In this document: piece by piece, positions 35,944-46,980 of the stretch
How the letters are laid out: every line of letters begins with the position of its first letter
Position numbering within the stretch: position 1 is the stretch's first letter
Source: Anoxybacteroides rupiense
GTDB lineage: Bacteria > Bacillota > Bacilli > Bacillales > Anoxybacillaceae
DNA: 64,000 bases
NCBI RefSeq assembly: GCF_014196195.1
Contig: NZ_JACIDF010000002.1
Span: forward strand, 124,001 to 188,000
Direction: 5' to 3'
The notes under the pieces: model-generated
Seen by the model: only the letters and a program-made list of their open reading frames with translations
What the model was told of the DNA's origin: nothing
The model's database searches: none
Translations under genes and position numbers: made by a program

Positions 35944-37042
35944 CAGCTTTCTCCCCACTTTGCCAAAATTCATTTAAAAGCGATAACGCCTGTTTATCAT
36001 CTATTTCCTCTACGCATACATGTCCAATCTCTCGCAAAAGCACCATGCGGATTTTTCCCGACTTCGCTTTTTTATCTCCCTTCATTTTTTGCAGCAATCG
36101 TTCCGGATCAAGCTGCTTCGGCGGAACAACAGGGAAGCCGTACGATTCAAACCATTTGGCGAAATGATGGTCAACAAATGATAAGCGATATGTGCGCTCG
36201 CTGACAAAAATCGCAAATAGCATTCCGAGCGCTACTGCATCTCCATGTGTCATCACACCATATCCTAGCTCGCTTTCCAGCGCATGGGCCAGCGTATGGC
36301 CGAAATTGAGATGAGCACGAACTCCTGTTTCTCGTTCATCCTCAGACACGATACGCGCCTTTACTTCGATTCCTTTTCGAATACAATGCTGCAATTTTTC
36401 CCCTCTAACATCAGCAAGGCTATGAATGTTCATTTTGAGCCAGTTGTAAAACCCCGGATCGCCAATTAGAGCGTGTTTCACAACTTCAGCAAATCCAGAG
36501 CGCAGTTCGCGCTCCGGCAATGATTGTAAAAGTTTCACATCATACACAACCGCTTCTGGTTGATAAAAAGCACCGATCATATTTTTTCCAAGTGGATGAT
36601 TAATCGCTACTTTCCCTCCGACGGCACTATCATGGGCGAGCAATGTGGTCGGCATTTGAATATAAGGAATCCCACGCATAAATGTTGCAGCCACAAAGCC
36701 AGCCAGATCGCCAACAACCCCGCCGCCAAACGCAATGATAAGTGAATGGCGATCCAAACCATACGTCAGTGCTGCCGTTTGGCAAGCATAATAATGTTCA
36801 AATGATTTAGCGGCTTCTCCGCTCGGAATCACGTGTGTGTAAACATCATAGCGGCGGCTGAGCGGCTCGACAAGCTGGGACAAATAGAGAGCTTTCAGTG
36901 TTTCGTCTGTAACAACCATTATCTTTGTCCCGTGCGGAAAGCCGAGCTCTTCAAGCCATTGCGGCAATAATTCAAGCATTCCTTCCCCTAAACAAAGCGG
37001 GTACTGTTTAGTCGCTGTTTGTATAGCTATCTGCTCCATCAT
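35936..37042 (-). CDS. aroB: 3-dehydroquinate synthase
   Basis: Cyclises DAHP to 3-dehydroquinate, the second shikimate step, with NAD and a divalent metal. The 368-residue enzyme shows the NAD loop [20 protein letters not shown] (about 108-127), [20 protein letters not shown], and metal ligands in [13 protein letters not shown] (about 190), [12 protein letters not shown] (about 253) and [10 protein letters not shown] (about 268). ATG 37042 overlaps the aroC stop as TAATG; ATG 37039 is an alternative with better spacing from AAGGGAG. Confidence 0.96.
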   Translation of the reverse strand: MMEQIAIQTATKQYPLCLGEGMLELLPQWLEELGFPHGTKIMVVTDETLKALYLSQLVEPLSRRYDVYTHVIPSGEAAKSFEHYYACQTAALTYGLDRHSLIIAFGGGVVGDLAGFVAATFMRGIPYIQMPTTLLAHDSAVGGKVAINHPLGKNMIGAFYQPEAVVYDVKLLQSLPERELRSGFAEVVKHALIGDPGFYNWLKMNIHSLADVRGEKLQHCIRKGIEVKARIVSEDERETGVRAHLNFGHTLAHALESELGYGVMTHGDAVALGMLFAIFVSERTYRLSFVDHHFAKWFESYGFPVVPPKQLDPERLLQKMKGDKKAKSGKIRMVLLREIGHVCVEEIDDKQALSLLNEFWQSGEKADD

Positions 37043-38205
37043 TAAAACTCCCTTGCATATCGGCGCATCTGTTCCATATTCGCTTTAATTAAATCCATTC
37101 GATCTTGGCCAAATTGGTCAACAATGGCCGCGGCAATTTCCCAAGCGACCACTGCCTCAGCAACAACGCTGGCGGCTGGAACCGCGCAACTGTCTGAACG
37201 CTCAATGCTGGCGGCAAACGGCTCTTTTGTTTCAATATCGACACTTTCAAGCGGTTTATATAAAGTCGGAATCGGCTTCATCACTCCGCGCACCACAATC
37301 GGCATCCCCGTTGTCATTCCGCCTTCAAAACCGCCAGCGCGGTTGGTGCGGCGGCGAAATCCTACTTCCCTATCCCAAGTAATTTCATCATGCACGGCGC
37401 TTCCCGGAAGACGGGCGGCTTCAAAGCCGATGCCGATTTCAACTCCTTTAAAGGCATTGATGCTAACCATCGCCGCCGCAATTTTGGCATCAAGCTTTCG
37501 ATCATAATGAACATAGCTGCCAACCCCTGCTGGGACTCCTTCTACGATCACTTCAACAATTCCGCCGACGGAGTCACCGTTCGCTTTCGCTTGGTCAATC
37601 GCTTCCATCATTTTTACGGCAGCCTCTTCGTCAAAGCAACGAACAGGAGATTGTTCCGTAACGCTTTGCAGTTGCTCAAGCGACTCATAAGCAGGAGACT
37701 GTGCCCGCACACCGCCGATCTCCAGAACATGACCAGCTACTTGAATTCCAAGCTCCGCTAAAATCCGTTTCGCTACCGCTCCAGCGGCTACACGCGCGGT
37801 CGTTTCCCGCGCAGATGAGCGCTCCAGCACATTCCGCATATCGCGATGGCCATATTTGATGGCACCATTTAAATCCGCATGCCCCGGACGCGGTCTCGTC
37901 ACTTTCCGTTTAACCTCTTCTGTTTCAAGCGGTTCGATGGACATAATATTTGTCCAATGCTTCCAATCCCTGTTTTCGACGACAAGCGTAATTGGTGAGC
38001 CAATCGTTTTGCCATGACGCACGCCGCTTAAAATTTTCACTTCGTCTTTTTCGATTTGCATCCGTCTGCCGCGTCCATATCCTTTTTGTCTTCTCGCTAA
38101 CTCTTCATCAATGTGCTCCTTTAGAAGCGGAAGACCTGCTGGGACTCCTTCTAAAACTGCCGTAAGCTGTGGCCCATGTGATTCCCCTGCTGTTATGTAT
38201 CTCAT
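37042..38205 (-). CDS. aroC: Chorismate synthase
   Basis: FMN-dependent last step to chorismate. The 387-residue enzyme carries [18 protein letters not shown] (about 8-25), [20 protein letters not shown] (about 105), [19 protein letters not shown] and the C-terminal [20 protein letters not shown]. Named aroF in B. subtilis. First gene of the aromatic supraoperon; a possible weak promoter (TTTTCA-N16-TATATT) lies about 70 bases upstream. ATG start with a distant GGGAG. Confidence 0.96.
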   Translation of the reverse strand: MRYITAGESHGPQLTAVLEGVPAGLPLLKEHIDEELARRQKGYGRGRRMQIEKDEVKILSGVRHGKTIGSPITLVVENRDWKHWTNIMSIEPLETEEVKRKVTRPRPGHADLNGAIKYGHRDMRNVLERSSARETTARVAAGAVAKRILAELGIQVAGHVLEIGGVRAQSPAYESLEQLQSVTEQSPVRCFDEEAAVKMMEAIDQAKANGDSVGGIVEVIVEGVPAGVGSYVHYDRKLDAKIAAAMVSINAFKGVEIGIGFEAARLPGSAVHDEITWDREVGFRRRTNRAGGFEGGMTTGMPIVVRGVMKPIPTLYKPLESVDIETKEPFAASIERSDSCAVPAASVVAEAVVAWEIAAAIVDQFGQDRMDLIKANMEQMRRYAREF

Positions 38206-38286
38206 TTTCTAGTTCTCTCTCCCTTCAACTCTTTAACGCGTTTATGTAAAAATATATCATAATTTCACAAAATGAAAAGCCCCTAT

Positions 38287-38315
38287 AAAAAAAGAACTCA
38301 TCAATGACGATGAAT
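38287..38315 (-). terminator. Rho-independent terminator after cheR
   Basis: ATTCATC-GTCATT-GATGAGT stem (one GU pair) followed on the minus strand by TCTTTTTTTATAGG, separating cheR from the aromatic supraoperon. Confidence 0.8.
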
Positions 38316-38326
38316 CCTTTCGATTT

Positions 38327-39118
<792 letters not shown>

Positions 39119-39140
39119 TCATTACCGTGTGTTACGTATA

Positions 39141-39176
39141 AGAAAAGCGACTGGCCCTTTCTTGGAGCCAATCGCT
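39141..39176 (-). terminator. Rho-independent terminator after ndk
   Basis: AGCGATTGGC/GCCAGTCGCT stem (one GU pair) followed by TTTTCTTATACG on the minus strand, just after the ndk stop. Confidence 0.85.
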
Positions 39177-39183
39177 TGCTATA

Positions 39184-39630
39184 TTAATACACCCATTCAT
39201 GGATCAACTTTGAATAGTTGACAAGCTCTTCTTTTTGGAAAAATAAGTTGATCTCGCGCTCGGCACTCGCTGGCGAATCCGATCCATGAATCACATTTTT
39301 GCCGACCGTTAAGCCGAAATCGCCGCGAATGGTGCCAGGAGCCGCTTCTTGAGGGTTTGTTTTGCCCATCATTTGACGCGCTGTTGCAATGACATTTTCT
39401 CCTTCCCATACCATGGCAAATACAGGACCGGATGTAATAAAGTCGACTAATTCTCCAAAAAATGGACGCTCTTTATGCTCCGCATAGTGCTGCTCCGCCA
39501 ATTCCCGGGAAACTTGCATCAGCTTTGCGCCAACCAACTGAAATCCCTTTTTTTCAAAGCGAGATACGATCTCGCCGATTAAATTACGTTGAACCCCATC
39601 AGGCTTGACCATTAAAAATGTTCTTTCCAT
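39184..39630 (-). CDS. ndk: Nucleoside diphosphate kinase
   Basis: Balances nucleoside triphosphates through a phospho-histidine intermediate. The 148-residue protein begins [20 protein letters not shown] and has the catalytic His in [20 protein letters not shown] (about 115). Typical length. Downstream of hepT by about 100 bases and closed by a terminator, as in the B. subtilis order hepT-ndk-cheR. Confidence 0.97.
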   Translation of the reverse strand: MERTFLMVKPDGVQRNLIGEIVSRFEKKGFQLVGAKLMQVSRELAEQHYAEHKERPFFGELVDFITSGPVFAMVWEGENVIATARQMMGKTNPQEAAPGTIRGDFGLTVGKNVIHGSDSPASAEREINLFFQKEELVNYSKLIHEWVY

Positions 39631-39732
39631 TGTTTATACGCCACCCCTAAAAAAGTTATGTACTAGGAAAAGGATTCCCACAAAAATAGTAACATTGTTT
39701 CTCTTAATTAGCAATATTCAACATGAAAGCGT

Positions 39733-40695
39733 TTAAAACTTTCTTTTGCCGATATACTTTGCTAAATTTCGCAATGTTGAACGGGCTTTGCTTTTTGGAA
39801 GCTCGTCTAATATGTCTAATGCTTTTTGCAAATACCAATCGCTTAATGCATATGATTTTTCAATCGCACCGGATGCTTTGATGCAATCAATAATCTCTTT
39901 CATTTCACCGGCCGATGTACCGGGGTGGACGCGTACAATTTTCTGTCTTGCATCGGCATTCTCCATGGCAAACAAAGCAGGCAAGGTAACGTTTCCTTGC
40001 AGCAAATCGCTTCCTGCTGGTTTGCCTAACTGCTTTTCTGTACCAATAAAGTCAAGAATATCATCTGTAATTTGAAACGACATACCCACATAATATCCAA
40101 ATGTATAGAGACGCTCAGCTACTTCTTGGGGAGCGTTTGCAGCGATGGCTCCCAACTGACAGCTTACAGCAATCAGTAGTGCCGTTTTTCGCTTAATACG
40201 ACGCAAATAACAGCGAAGTGATTGGTCAAAACGATATTTATCTTTAATCTGTTCAATTTCACCGCGGCACACTTCGACAATAGCATGCGCCAAAATGCGA
40301 TGAGCCACCGGATTTCCTATTCTCGTCATCCGTTCAAGTGAACGCGCAAAAATGTAGTCTCCTGTATACATGGCAAAACGGTTGCTCCACTTCGCTTTGA
40401 TTGTCTGCCGTCCCCGCCGCAGCTCAGCATCATCAATGACATCATCGTGAACAAGCGAAGCCATATGAATCAGCTCGAGAGCAACAGCCACATGCTTGAT
40501 TCGCTCAATATCGTATTGCCCAAATTTGCCGCTGAGCAGCACAAAGACTGGGCGAATTCGTTTACCGCCCGCCTGGAGCAAATGAAGAGCGGCTTCGCTC
40601 AGCAACGAATAATCGGACTGAATCGCTGCTTCCAGCTCCTTCTCAATCACTTGTAAATCCGCATCCAAAAACGCATACATCGCTTTTAACTTCAT
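39733..40695 (-). CDS. hepT: Heptaprenyl diphosphate synthase component II
   Basis: Catalytic subunit of the two-part enzyme that makes the C35 side chain of menaquinone-7. The 320-residue protein carries both aspartate-rich motifs: HMASLVHDDVIDDAELRRGR (first, about 78-97) and FQITDDILDFIGT (second, about 210), plus AGGKRIRPVFVLLSG. Close to the G. stearothermophilus enzyme. ATG 40695 chosen with AAGGTG 6 bases upstream; the ORF extends three codons earlier. Operon hepS-menG-hepT. Confidence 0.96.
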   Translation of the reverse strand: MKLKAMYAFLDADLQVIEKELEAAIQSDYSLLSEAALHLLQAGGKRIRPVFVLLSGKFGQYDIERIKHVAVALELIHMASLVHDDVIDDAELRRGRQTIKAKWSNRFAMYTGDYIFARSLERMTRIGNPVAHRILAHAIVEVCRGEIEQIKDKYRFDQSLRCYLRRIKRKTALLIAVSCQLGAIAANAPQEVAERLYTFGYYVGMSFQITDDILDFIGTEKQLGKPAGSDLLQGNVTLPALFAMENADARQKIVRVHPGTSAGEMKEIIDCIKASGAIEKSYALSDWYLQKALDILDELPKSKARSTLRNLAKYIGKRKF

Positions 40696-40723
40696 TATGT
40701 TCACCTTAATCTTTTATAATGCG

Positions 40724-41428
40724 TCACGGCTTATATCCTAGATGCATGGCAGCTGCGCCAAATGTATACGGCTTGACTTCGATATTGATAAATCCAGCCT
40801 TCTCGAACATGCGCGCCAGCTCTTCCATCCCTGGAAAATCTCGTGCTGATTCTTGAAGCCATGAATACTCCTCATAGCTTTTCGCAAAAAGCTTTCCTAA
40901 CACCGGCATAATAAAGCGGAAATAAAAGTAATACAGCTGGCGAAACCCGATGAGCGTTGGCTGTGATGTTTCTAAACAAACCGCTTTTCCGCCCGGTTTC
41001 AGCACGCGGCGCATTTCTTTCAGCACAGTCATATAATCCGGAACATTTCTTAATCCGAATCCGATCGTCACATAGTCAAATGTATTATCGGAAAACGGAA
41101 GCTCCATTGCATTCCCGTGGATTAATTCCACATTGTGCAACTGCCGTTCATTCACTTTTTGCTGCCCAATTTGCAACATATTTTGACTAAAATCAAGCCC
41201 GTAGACCTTTCCATCCGGACCTACCGCCTCGGCTAAAGCAATGGTCCAATCACCCGTGCCACAGCAAACATCTAGCGCTTTCGTCCCTTTTTGCACCTTC
41301 ATGCGGTTCATCGTATCTTGGCGCCATTTTAAATGGCGATTAAAGCTGATGACGGAATTCATCCGATCATAATTTTCATAAATTTTTTCAAATACGTGAT
41401 GAACTCGTTCCTCTTTCGATCGTTGCAT
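40724..41428 (-). CDS. menG: Demethylmenaquinone methyltransferase
   Basis: SAM-dependent last step of menaquinone synthesis (UbiE/MenG family, called menH in B. subtilis). The 234-residue enzyme shows the SAM loop [20 protein letters not shown] (about 48-67), [16 protein letters not shown], and the family signature region [20 protein letters not shown] with [21 protein letters not shown] 41428 ([20 protein letters not shown]) with AAGGG about 8 bases upstream; the ORF starts 11 codons earlier inside hepS. Between hepS and hepT. Confidence 0.95.
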   Translation of the reverse strand: MQRSKEERVHHVFEKIYENYDRMNSVISFNRHLKWRQDTMNRMKVQKGTKALDVCCGTGDWTIALAEAVGPDGKVYGLDFSQNMLQIGQQKVNERQLHNVELIHGNAMELPFSDNTFDYVTIGFGLRNVPDYMTVLKEMRRVLKPGGKAVCLETSQPTLIGFRQLYYFYFRFIMPVLGKLFAKSYEEYSWLQESARDFPGMEELARMFEKAGFINIEVKPYTFGAAAMHLGYKP

Positions 41429-41432
41429 CGTC

Positions 41433-42248
41433 TTACCCTTCTTCCACTGTCTTTTTAACAATGACAGAAAAATTGCTAATAAGCTCAGAAAGCCGTGTTT
41501 GCAGCAGTTCGTTGCACTCGAGCTTCATGTTGAGCAGCTCCTCTTTGCAATGCTCAATATAGCGGTTGCAAATATGAGACAAATAATGCTTTTGTTCTTT
41601 TGCGATCCCTTTATTTTTTGGAAAAACAATGCTTGCCATCTGATCAAACAAAACCGATGTCCCGTGCTTCATGAGGCGCTCTTTTTCACGGGCAATTCGT
41701 TTCAGCAGCAAAAAATAGTAGGCAAATTTTGACCATGACGGTAAGGAGATGTGCTCGCCGATTTTATAAATTAACGACGATTCAATGACGGCAACGCTAT
41801 GAAACAGCGCTTCGATTCGCGTAATATCCTTTTGGTACAAGCGAATCTTATGTTCATTAATCTCTTTGATGGCTTGAGCAAATACATGAATCATTTCCAA
41901 ATTGTTCTTTTTGGCTAAATAATCATAATACAGCCCGCTATACAAATCTCCGGCAAGCACCGTCAATTGCCTTGTCTTCAACTCACGATCCTGCTGCTGT
42001 GGAAGCGAATTTGTCACTTCATCATGGGTATCAAGGGCGATTTGCACAAGCATCATCGGAACAACGTACCCGTCTATCTCATCAAAAGAAAGATCCGCAC
42101 TCTCCAGCATTGACAGCGACAATAGAATCCGATCCTCATCAATCACATGAGCAGATATATGCTGCAATAAATACGGATGATGAAGAAAGCGCCCGATTTG
42201 TTCTTTTAGAACCGCAATTTTTTTCATGATGTGTTCCAATACGATCAC
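41433..42248 (-). CDS. hepS: Heptaprenyl diphosphate synthase component I
   Basis: Non-catalytic partner of HepT, needed for activity and chain length. The 271-residue, mostly helical protein contains [42 protein letters not shown] and [17 protein letters not shown]. It has no DDxxD motifs, as expected for HepS. The start is uncertain: GTG 42248 (GGGGAG 5 bases upstream) or a TTG at 42239. Preceded by an extended -10 promoter, so hepS-menG-hepT may be transcribed apart from mtrB. Confidence 0.93.
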   Translation of the reverse strand: MIVLEHIMKKIAVLKEQIGRFLHHPYLLQHISAHVIDEDRILLSLSMLESADLSFDEIDGYVVPMMLVQIALDTHDEVTNSLPQQQDRELKTRQLTVLAGDLYSGLYYDYLAKKNNLEMIHVFAQAIKEINEHKIRLYQKDITRIEALFHSVAVIESSLIYKIGEHISLPSWSKFAYYFLLLKRIAREKERLMKHGTSVLFDQMASIVFPKNKGIAKEQKHYLSHICNRYIEHCKEELLNMKLECNELLQTRLSELISNFSVIVKKTVEEG

Positions 42249-42289
42249 CCTTGCTCCCCAAAATTCGTTTTCAATGCATAGCGCATTTA

Positions 42290-42298
42290 ATTATAGCA
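42290..42298 (-). promoter_or_regulatory. Extended -10 promoter for hepS-menG-hepT
   Basis: TGCTATAAT on the minus strand, about 40 bases upstream of hepS; no clear -35 box. Confidence 0.5.
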
Positions 42299-42361
42299 TA
42301 AAAATTCGCGAATGGCTCTAGTTTCGATAGAAAAAGGACAACAGAAATGCACGTTCTACCG

Positions 42362-42583
42362 CTATTTTTTCGCTTCCGAATGAATTTCACCGTGATTTGT
42401 CTGAATCAATGCATTTCCTCTGACCTTAATAGCAGATGTATGCTCTGTAAATTGCGCAATTAGCACTTCTCCTTTATCCAGCTTTTCAGAATGGTGAAAG
42501 CGCGTATCTGCCCCTCTTGTTAAACCGATGACACTAACGCCGTCCTCCAGCGCTTTAATGACGATATAGTCACTATTATACAT
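42362..42583 (-). CDS. mtrB: TRAP, trp RNA-binding attenuation protein
   Basis: Tryptophan-activated RNA-binding protein that forms an 11-subunit ring and wraps GAG/UAG-repeat RNA. The 73-residue protein is close to Geobacillus [41 protein letters not shown] and [20 protein letters not shown]. These hold the Lys, Lys and Arg of the RNA face (K-x-D-K and K-x-R) and the tryptophan pocket residues. ATG 42583 with GGGGG 7 bases upstream. Downstream of folE as in B. subtilis mtrAB. Its visible target is the trpE leader at 35393-35445. Confidence 0.97.
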   Translation of the reverse strand: MYNSDYIVIKALEDGVSVIGLTRGADTRFHHSEKLDKGEVLIAQFTEHTSAIKVRGNALIQTNHGEIHSEAKK

Positions 42584-42614
42584 CCAATTGCCCCCTTTCA
42601 ACTTAACGGCAGGT

Positions 42615-43181
42615 TTACCCTTTTATCAACGACAGAATTTCCGCACGGGCGGTGGAATCCGTTTCAAGCGACCCGCGTACGGCTGTCGTCACCGTTTTTG
42701 CTCCAGGCTTTTTCACTCCGCGCATCGTCATACACATATGTTCTGCCTCTACCACAACCATAACACCATGAGGATCCAACGTTTCCACAATTGCATCCGC
42801 CACCGTCGCTGTAATCCGCTCTTGAAGCTGTGGACGACGCGCCACTGCCTCAACCGCCCGCGCGAGCTTACTGAGCCCTGTCACCTTTCCACCGCGCGGA
42901 ATATAAGCAACATGTGCGACACCAAAGAAAGGAACTAAATGATGCTCACACATAGAAAAAAACGGGATGTCTTTGACAAGCACCAATTCTTCATGCTCTT
43001 CGCTAAAAACCGTCTGAAAATGCTCTTTAGGGTCCTCATTCAATCCAGAAAACATTTCCGCATACATCTTTGCTACCCGTTTCGGTGTATCTACTAACCC
43101 TTCTCGATTAGGATCTTCACCAATCGCTTCTAAAATCAGGCGAACCGCCTGTTCAATTTGCTCATAATTCACATTTGACAT
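42615..43181 (-). CDS. folE: GTP cyclohydrolase I
   Basis: First step of folate synthesis, GTP to dihydroneopterin triphosphate. The 188-residue enzyme shows [19 protein letters not shown] (zinc Cys-His, about 71-89), the region [34 protein letters not shown], and the second zinc Cys in [17 protein letters not shown] (about 145). Called mtrA in B. subtilis, in operon with mtrB. ATG start with AGGAGG 12 bases upstream, a long spacing. Confidence 0.96.
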   Translation of the reverse strand: MSNVNYEQIEQAVRLILEAIGEDPNREGLVDTPKRVAKMYAEMFSGLNEDPKEHFQTVFSEEHEELVLVKDIPFFSMCEHHLVPFFGVAHVAYIPRGGKVTGLSKLARAVEAVARRPQLQERITATVADAIVETLDPHGVMVVVEAEHMCMTMRGVKKPGAKTVTTAVRGSLETDSTARAEILSLIKG

Positions 43182-43489
43182 CTTGCTCTACATCCTCCTG
43201 CATCGCACAAAATCTCTTTGTAAGTGATCCGAACCGAAATGATCAGCCGTCCGCTCATCTTGGAGCGAGAACTTTCTTTCCACATGCAGCGCCCGAAATC
43301 AACTGGGCTTTCCTTTTTTCAAAATGAAAAATACCATAAAGACAAACATGATAAATGATTGATATAGCTTATTATGTATAAATGAGGGGGGCCTGTAATC
43401 CGATTCTAGCACATATGGGAAAAAAAAAGCAAAAAAAGAAGGGCGACGAAACCGCCTTGCCCTTCTTTCCAGCTCTTTTTATGTAGCAA
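43182..43489. other. 308-base gap between folE and hbs
   Basis: Contains the hbs terminator at its right end and a short GCCC/GGGC hairpin near 43300. A folE promoter should lie here but I could not identify convincing boxes. No ORF. Confidence 0.5.
43430..43467 (-). terminator. Rho-independent terminator after hbs
   Basis: AAGAAGGGC/GCCCTTCTT stem followed by TTTTTGC on the minus strand, about 20 bases after the hbs stop. Confidence 0.9.
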
Positions 43490-43762
43490 TTACTTTACAG
43501 CATCTTTAAGAGCTTTACCTGGTTTGAACGCAGGAACTTTGCTCGCAGGGATTTCCATTTCTTCCCCTGTTTGTGGATTGCGTCCTTTACGAGCTGCGCG
43601 CTCACGAACTTCGAAGTTCCCAAAACCGATTAATTGCACTTTATCGCCATTTTTAAGCGCTTCTGTAATGGATTCAAAAACAGCATCGACTGCTTTTGTT
43701 GCGTCTTTTTTAGAAAGGCCGCTAGTTTCTGCAACCGCATTGATTAATTCTGTTTTGTTCAT
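43490..43762 (-). CDS. hbs: DNA-binding protein HU
   Basis: Nucleoid protein, homodimer, bends DNA. The 90-residue sequence [20 protein letters not shown], with the flexible DNA-binding arm [20 protein letters not shown] and the end [15 protein letters not shown], is characteristic of thermophilic Bacillus HU. ATG 43762 with AGGAGGTG 6 bases upstream; the ORF's extra N-terminal codons come from the leader. Own promoter and terminator, so monocistronic. Confidence 0.98.
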   Translation of the reverse strand: MNKTELINAVAETSGLSKKDATKAVDAVFESITEALKNGDKVQLIGFGNFEVRERAARKGRNPQTGEEMEIPASKVPAFKPGKALKDAVK

Positions 43763-43866
43763 GCCATTCACCTCCTCCCAAGGGCTAATCAACATGCTTA
43801 TTCCATTTGTTCACAATTTCGCGTATTTCTATACGTATCAAGCAATATTAAATTGTCGACATGCCT

Positions 43867-43895
43867 ATCTTAAACGATTCATCGGCATAATTCAA
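43867..43895 (-). promoter_or_regulatory. Sigma-A promoter for hbs
   Basis: TTGAAT (43890-43895) and TAAGAT (43867-43872) on the minus strand, exactly 17 bases apart, about 105 bases upstream of the ATG. Confidence 0.7.
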
Positions 43896-44198
43896 CATAT
43901 TTTCAGCAAATGAATGTAATTTAGTCACATTTCACCAATGAAACTAAGTTTTGCTGATAAAAGATTATCATATGTCTTATTTGTTCGCAAGATGAAACCC
44001 TTGTTTTTTCAAGGCTTTTATTTATTTTCTTTCAATAGGGTCCTTCCTCTTCATAAAAATATGGCTATAAAGCCAGCAAAACTCTCTTCCGGCGAAATGG
44101 TATACCAAGCCTCTATGCGGCGGACGATCCTCAAAAAAAAACGGGAATTCCCCTTTTGAAGACATTACGACTAAGTTTATCAAGAAAGTTCGTTCAAC

Positions 44199-44223
44199 AA
44201 AAAAAGACCCCGAATCGGAGTCT
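44199..44223 (-). terminator. Rho-independent terminator after spoIVA
   Basis: AGACTCC-GATTC-GGGGTCT stem (one GU pair) followed by TTTTTTTG on the minus strand, just downstream of the stop. Confidence 0.85.
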
Positions 44224-44235
44224 CGGTTTCTCGTT

Positions 44236-45714
44236 TTATAAAATAATGGCGATTAATCCTCCAGAACCTTCGTTAATGATGCGTTCAAGCGTTTCTTTTA
44301 ATTTATAGCGCGCGTTTTCTGGCATTAAAGCGAGCTTCGCTTGAATTCCCTCCCGCACGATGGAGCTAAGTGAACGTCCAAAAATGTCGGAATTCCAAAT
44401 GGAAAGCGGATCATCTTCAAAATCTTGCATTAAATAACGGACTAGCTCTTCGCTTTGCTTCTCCGTACCAATGATTGGAGCAAATTCTGACTCAACATCC
44501 ACTTTAATCATATGAATGGATGGAGCAACCGCTTTTAGACGTACACCAAATCGTGAGCCTTGGCGGATGATTTCCGGCTCATCTAAACTCATATCCGAAA
44601 GCGCTGGAGCGGCAATGCCATATCCTGTTTGTTTCACCATCTTTAAAGCATCCGCGATTTGGTCATATTCCGCTTTTGCATGCGCAAAATCCTGCATCAG
44701 CTGAAGCAAATGATCCTTCCCGCGAATTTCAACGCCAACAACCTCTTTTAGGATTTGGTCATACAGATCATCCGGTGCGTATAAATCGATTTCAGCCACT
44801 CCCTGCCCCATTTCAATACCAGCAAGGCTTGCTTTATCAATAAAATCATATTCACCGAACTGTTGCACAACCCGGTCAACATCACGAAGCCTTTTAATAT
44901 CTTTCACCGTGTCTTTAACGGCTTCTTGGTAGCTTTCACGGAGCCAATGATCTTCACGAAGCACCATGACCCAGCTCGGTAAATTCACATTCACCTCAAG
45001 CACCGGAAATTCATATAATGCTTCACGGAGTACGCTGTATACATCTGCTTCGCGCATGCTTTCAACGCTCATGGCCAGCACAGGAATATCATATTTTTCA
45101 CCAAGCTGCTGGCGGAGCGCTTCCGTTTCCGGATGATGCGGACGGACCGTATTGATAATCATGATAAACGGCTTTCCAACTTCTTTCAGCTCGTTAATCA
45201 CTCGTTCTTCCGCCTCTACATAGTTTTGCCGCGGAATTTCTCCAATCGTGCCGTCCGTCGTAATCACGACGCCGATCGTTGAGTGTTCTTGAATCACTTT
45301 TCTCGTCCCAATCTCCGCTGCTTCTTGAAACGGAATCGGCTCTTCATACCACGGCGTATGAATCATGCGCGGGCCGTTTTCATCTTCATATCCTTTCGCA
45401 CCTGTTACGGCATATCCGACACAATCAACAAGCCGAATATTGACTTCTAGCCCGTCATCAACGCTTACCTTAACCGCTTGATTGGGTACAAACTTTGGTT
45501 CAGTTGTCATGATGGTTTTACCGGCGGCGCTCTGTGGCAGCTCATCTTGTGCGCGTGCCTTATCTGCTTCGGTTCCGATATTCGGAATAACCACAAGCTC
45601 CATAAATTTTTTTATAAATGTCGACTTGCCTGTTCTAACAGCTCCGACTACTCCTAAGTAAATATCGCCGCCTGTTCGTTCCGCGATATCTTTGAAAATA
45701 TCGACTTTTTCCAA
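44236..45714 (-). CDS. spoIVA: Stage IV sporulation protein A, coat-morphogenetic ATPase
   Basis: Polymerises on the forespore surface using ATP and forms the base of the spore coat. The 492-residue protein has the Walker A GVVGAVRTGKSTFIKKF (about 20-36), then TTDGTIGEIPRQNYVEAEER and FIMIINTVRPHHPETEAL, and the conserved C-terminal end LERIINEGSGGLIAIIL. I chose the TTG at 45714 because GGAGG lies 8 bases upstream and the length equals that of B. subtilis SpoIVA; the ORF's upstream ATG (45759) has no family support. A possible sigma-E promoter (TCATAAA, then CATATTCA) lies about 50-80 bases upstream. Confidence 0.96.
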   Translation of the reverse strand: MEKVDIFKDIAERTGGDIYLGVVGAVRTGKSTFIKKFMELVVIPNIGTEADKARAQDELPQSAAGKTIMTTEPKFVPNQAVKVSVDDGLEVNIRLVDCVGYAVTGAKGYEDENGPRMIHTPWYEEPIPFQEAAEIGTRKVIQEHSTIGVVITTDGTIGEIPRQNYVEAEERVINELKEVGKPFIMIINTVRPHHPETEALRQQLGEKYDIPVLAMSVESMREADVYSVLREALYEFPVLEVNVNLPSWVMVLREDHWLRESYQEAVKDTVKDIKRLRDVDRVVQQFGEYDFIDKASLAGIEMGQGVAEIDLYAPDDLYDQILKEVVGVEIRGKDHLLQLMQDFAHAKAEYDQIADALKMVKQTGYGIAAPALSDMSLDEPEIIRQGSRFGVRLKAVAPSIHMIKVDVESEFAPIIGTEKQSEELVRYLMQDFEDDPLSIWNSDIFGRSLSSIVREGIQAKLALMPENARYKLKETLERIINEGSGGLIAIIL

Positions 45715-45802
45715 ATGACTCCCCTCCAGTCTTTGAGTCGTTGTGGCCCTATAGGACACTATATGAATATGATGTTGTCCTATTCATTTATGACTAAAAT
45801 AA

Positions 45803-45844
45803 GAAAAAATCCCTTCTCTAGAATGTATTCAGAAGAGAAGGGAT
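45803..45844 (-). terminator. Rho-independent terminator after yphF
   Basis: ATCCCTTCTC/GAGAAGGGAT, a perfect 10-bp stem followed by TTTTTTCTTATTTT on the minus strand. It separates yphF from spoIVA. Confidence 0.9.
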
Positions 45845-45850
45845 CATGAC

Positions 45851-46570
45851 TTATTTCGTTAAAAAAATCGGTTCGTTATGCTCATCGATTGTATAGGGAA
45901 GAGAATAAGCCGGAACAAATAAAGAGTTTTTTACTAGCAGATCGCGAATATCATCGCCCGGCTTATATGATGCCTTTGTTTTTTTCAGCATGTCATATAA
46001 ATCGATCCGGTAATCCACATAAATCTCGCCATTATAATCAATCACAAACGGCAAATTATTTCCGGAAAACGGACTAATCGCATATGGCGGTTCCTTATAT
46101 CCGAGCTTTTTATAGTCCAGTGTAAACACACCTTTCGCGACCATATTCTTAAATGGCGGATATCCATGGGAATCACGGTACATTTGCAGGCGCAGCTTTA
46201 GATCACGGATTTGATCCGCCATCCGCAAATCAAGTAATTTTACTGTTGGATTGGTTTCAGCATCAACAATGACATACTGGAAAATCCCCCCGCTTTCAAA
46301 CGCATTTCCTGGCGGCTCCTGCATATAGCGTGGAACAAGCATTTGAAAGTCGATCGGATATTTTTGATAAATGGGCGTTTTCATATCTCGTGTTTTAATC
46401 GGCAATAGCCCCCCCGTTGCTTGGCGGTATTGATCAACGGCTTGCTGTACACTTGCTACTTGGCTTTCATGCGGAATTTGGTTTTGTTTTAATCGTTCAT
46501 CCGGATATAAACAACCGGCTAATAGCAGCACCATGACGCTAGCAATCATCCATCGTAGAGCTAATTTCAT
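45851..46570 (-). CDS. yphF: YphF-like lipoprotein
   Basis: A 239-residue protein with a lipoprotein signal: MKLALRWMIASVMVLLLAGC, lipobox LLAGC, so anchored outside the membrane after Cys20. The mature part contains VDQYRQATGGLLPIKTRDM, YQKYPIDFQMLVPRYMQEPP and FVIDYNGEIYVDYRIDLYD. Function unknown. ATG 46570 with GGAG 6 bases upstream; an ATG four codons earlier overlaps that site. About 30 bases after yphE. Confidence 0.86.
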   Translation of the reverse strand: MKLALRWMIASVMVLLLAGCLYPDERLKQNQIPHESQVASVQQAVDQYRQATGGLLPIKTRDMKTPIYQKYPIDFQMLVPRYMQEPPGNAFESGGIFQYVIVDAETNPTVKLLDLRMADQIRDLKLRLQMYRDSHGYPPFKNMVAKGVFTLDYKKLGYKEPPYAISPFSGNNLPFVIDYNGEIYVDYRIDLYDMLKKTKASYKPGDDIRDLLVKNSLFVPAYSLPYTIDEHNEPIFLTK

Positions 46571-46597
46571 CCTAATCTCCATCCTTTTGCCTGTCCA

Positions 46598-46801
46598 TTA
46601 TTCTGGCGTTGGCCCGCTAAACACAACAAAAATAATAATAATTCCAGCTAAAATCATTAATATGTAAGCTATTAGCGCAAGCACTGCTTTCACGGCCTTG
46701 TTTTTTACTTTATAACGGCTGATATAAATCGAAAAAACAGAAATAAACATAAAAACCATCGAAGTAATGGCAATCCACATTTTCGCTAATCCCGGCGACA
46801 T
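46598..46801 (-). CDS. yphE: YphE-like small membrane protein (DUF2768)
   Basis: A 67-residue protein with two membrane segments (WIAITSMVFMFISVFSIYIS and AVLALIAYILMILAGIIIIF) joined by a basic loop, RYKVKNKAVK. Matches DUF2768 proteins found between gpsA and spoIVA in Bacillus. Function unknown. ATG 46801 with AAGGGGG 7 bases upstream. Confidence 0.85.
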   Translation of the reverse strand: MSPGLAKMWIAITSMVFMFISVFSIYISRYKVKNKAVKAVLALIAYILMILAGIIIIFVVFSGPTPE

Positions 46802-46855
46802 ATTCGTTCCCCCTTTTTTCGACAACTATTATACAAGATTGGCAGCAAACTACGC

Positions 46856-46893
46856 AAAAAAAACTGAAGTAAAGTGGGGCCCTTTACTTCAGT
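46856..46893 (-). terminator. Rho-independent terminator after gpsA
   Basis: ACTGAAGTAAAG/CTTTACTTCAGT stem followed by TTTTTTTTGCG on the minus strand. It separates gpsA from yphE. Confidence 0.92.
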
Positions 46894-46980
46894 AGACTAG
46901 TACCCTTTGTCCGGAAGTTCAAGTCTATGAATGTTCGTGATATTGTATGCATCGGTCAGCACCCTGGCATCATCGAATGC

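Larger units (their letters stand above)
43763..44235. other. 473-base gap between hbs and spoIVA
   Basis: Holds the hbs promoter (43867-43895) and the spoIVA terminator (44199-44223). The stretch 43900-44198 has no ORF with a ribosome-binding site on either strand and no structure that I can recognise beyond a small CTTG/CAAG hairpin near 44000. Confidence 0.6.

Noticed and set aside
37124-37507. 127-codon plus-strand frame antisense to aroC
   Set aside because: Shadow of the strongly biased aroC reading frame; its Ser/Thr/Ala-rich product has no family features.
43938-44159. 73-codon plus-strand frame between hbs and spoIVA
   Set aside because: Low-complexity hydrophobic product, no ribosome-binding site; chance frame in AT-rich DNA.
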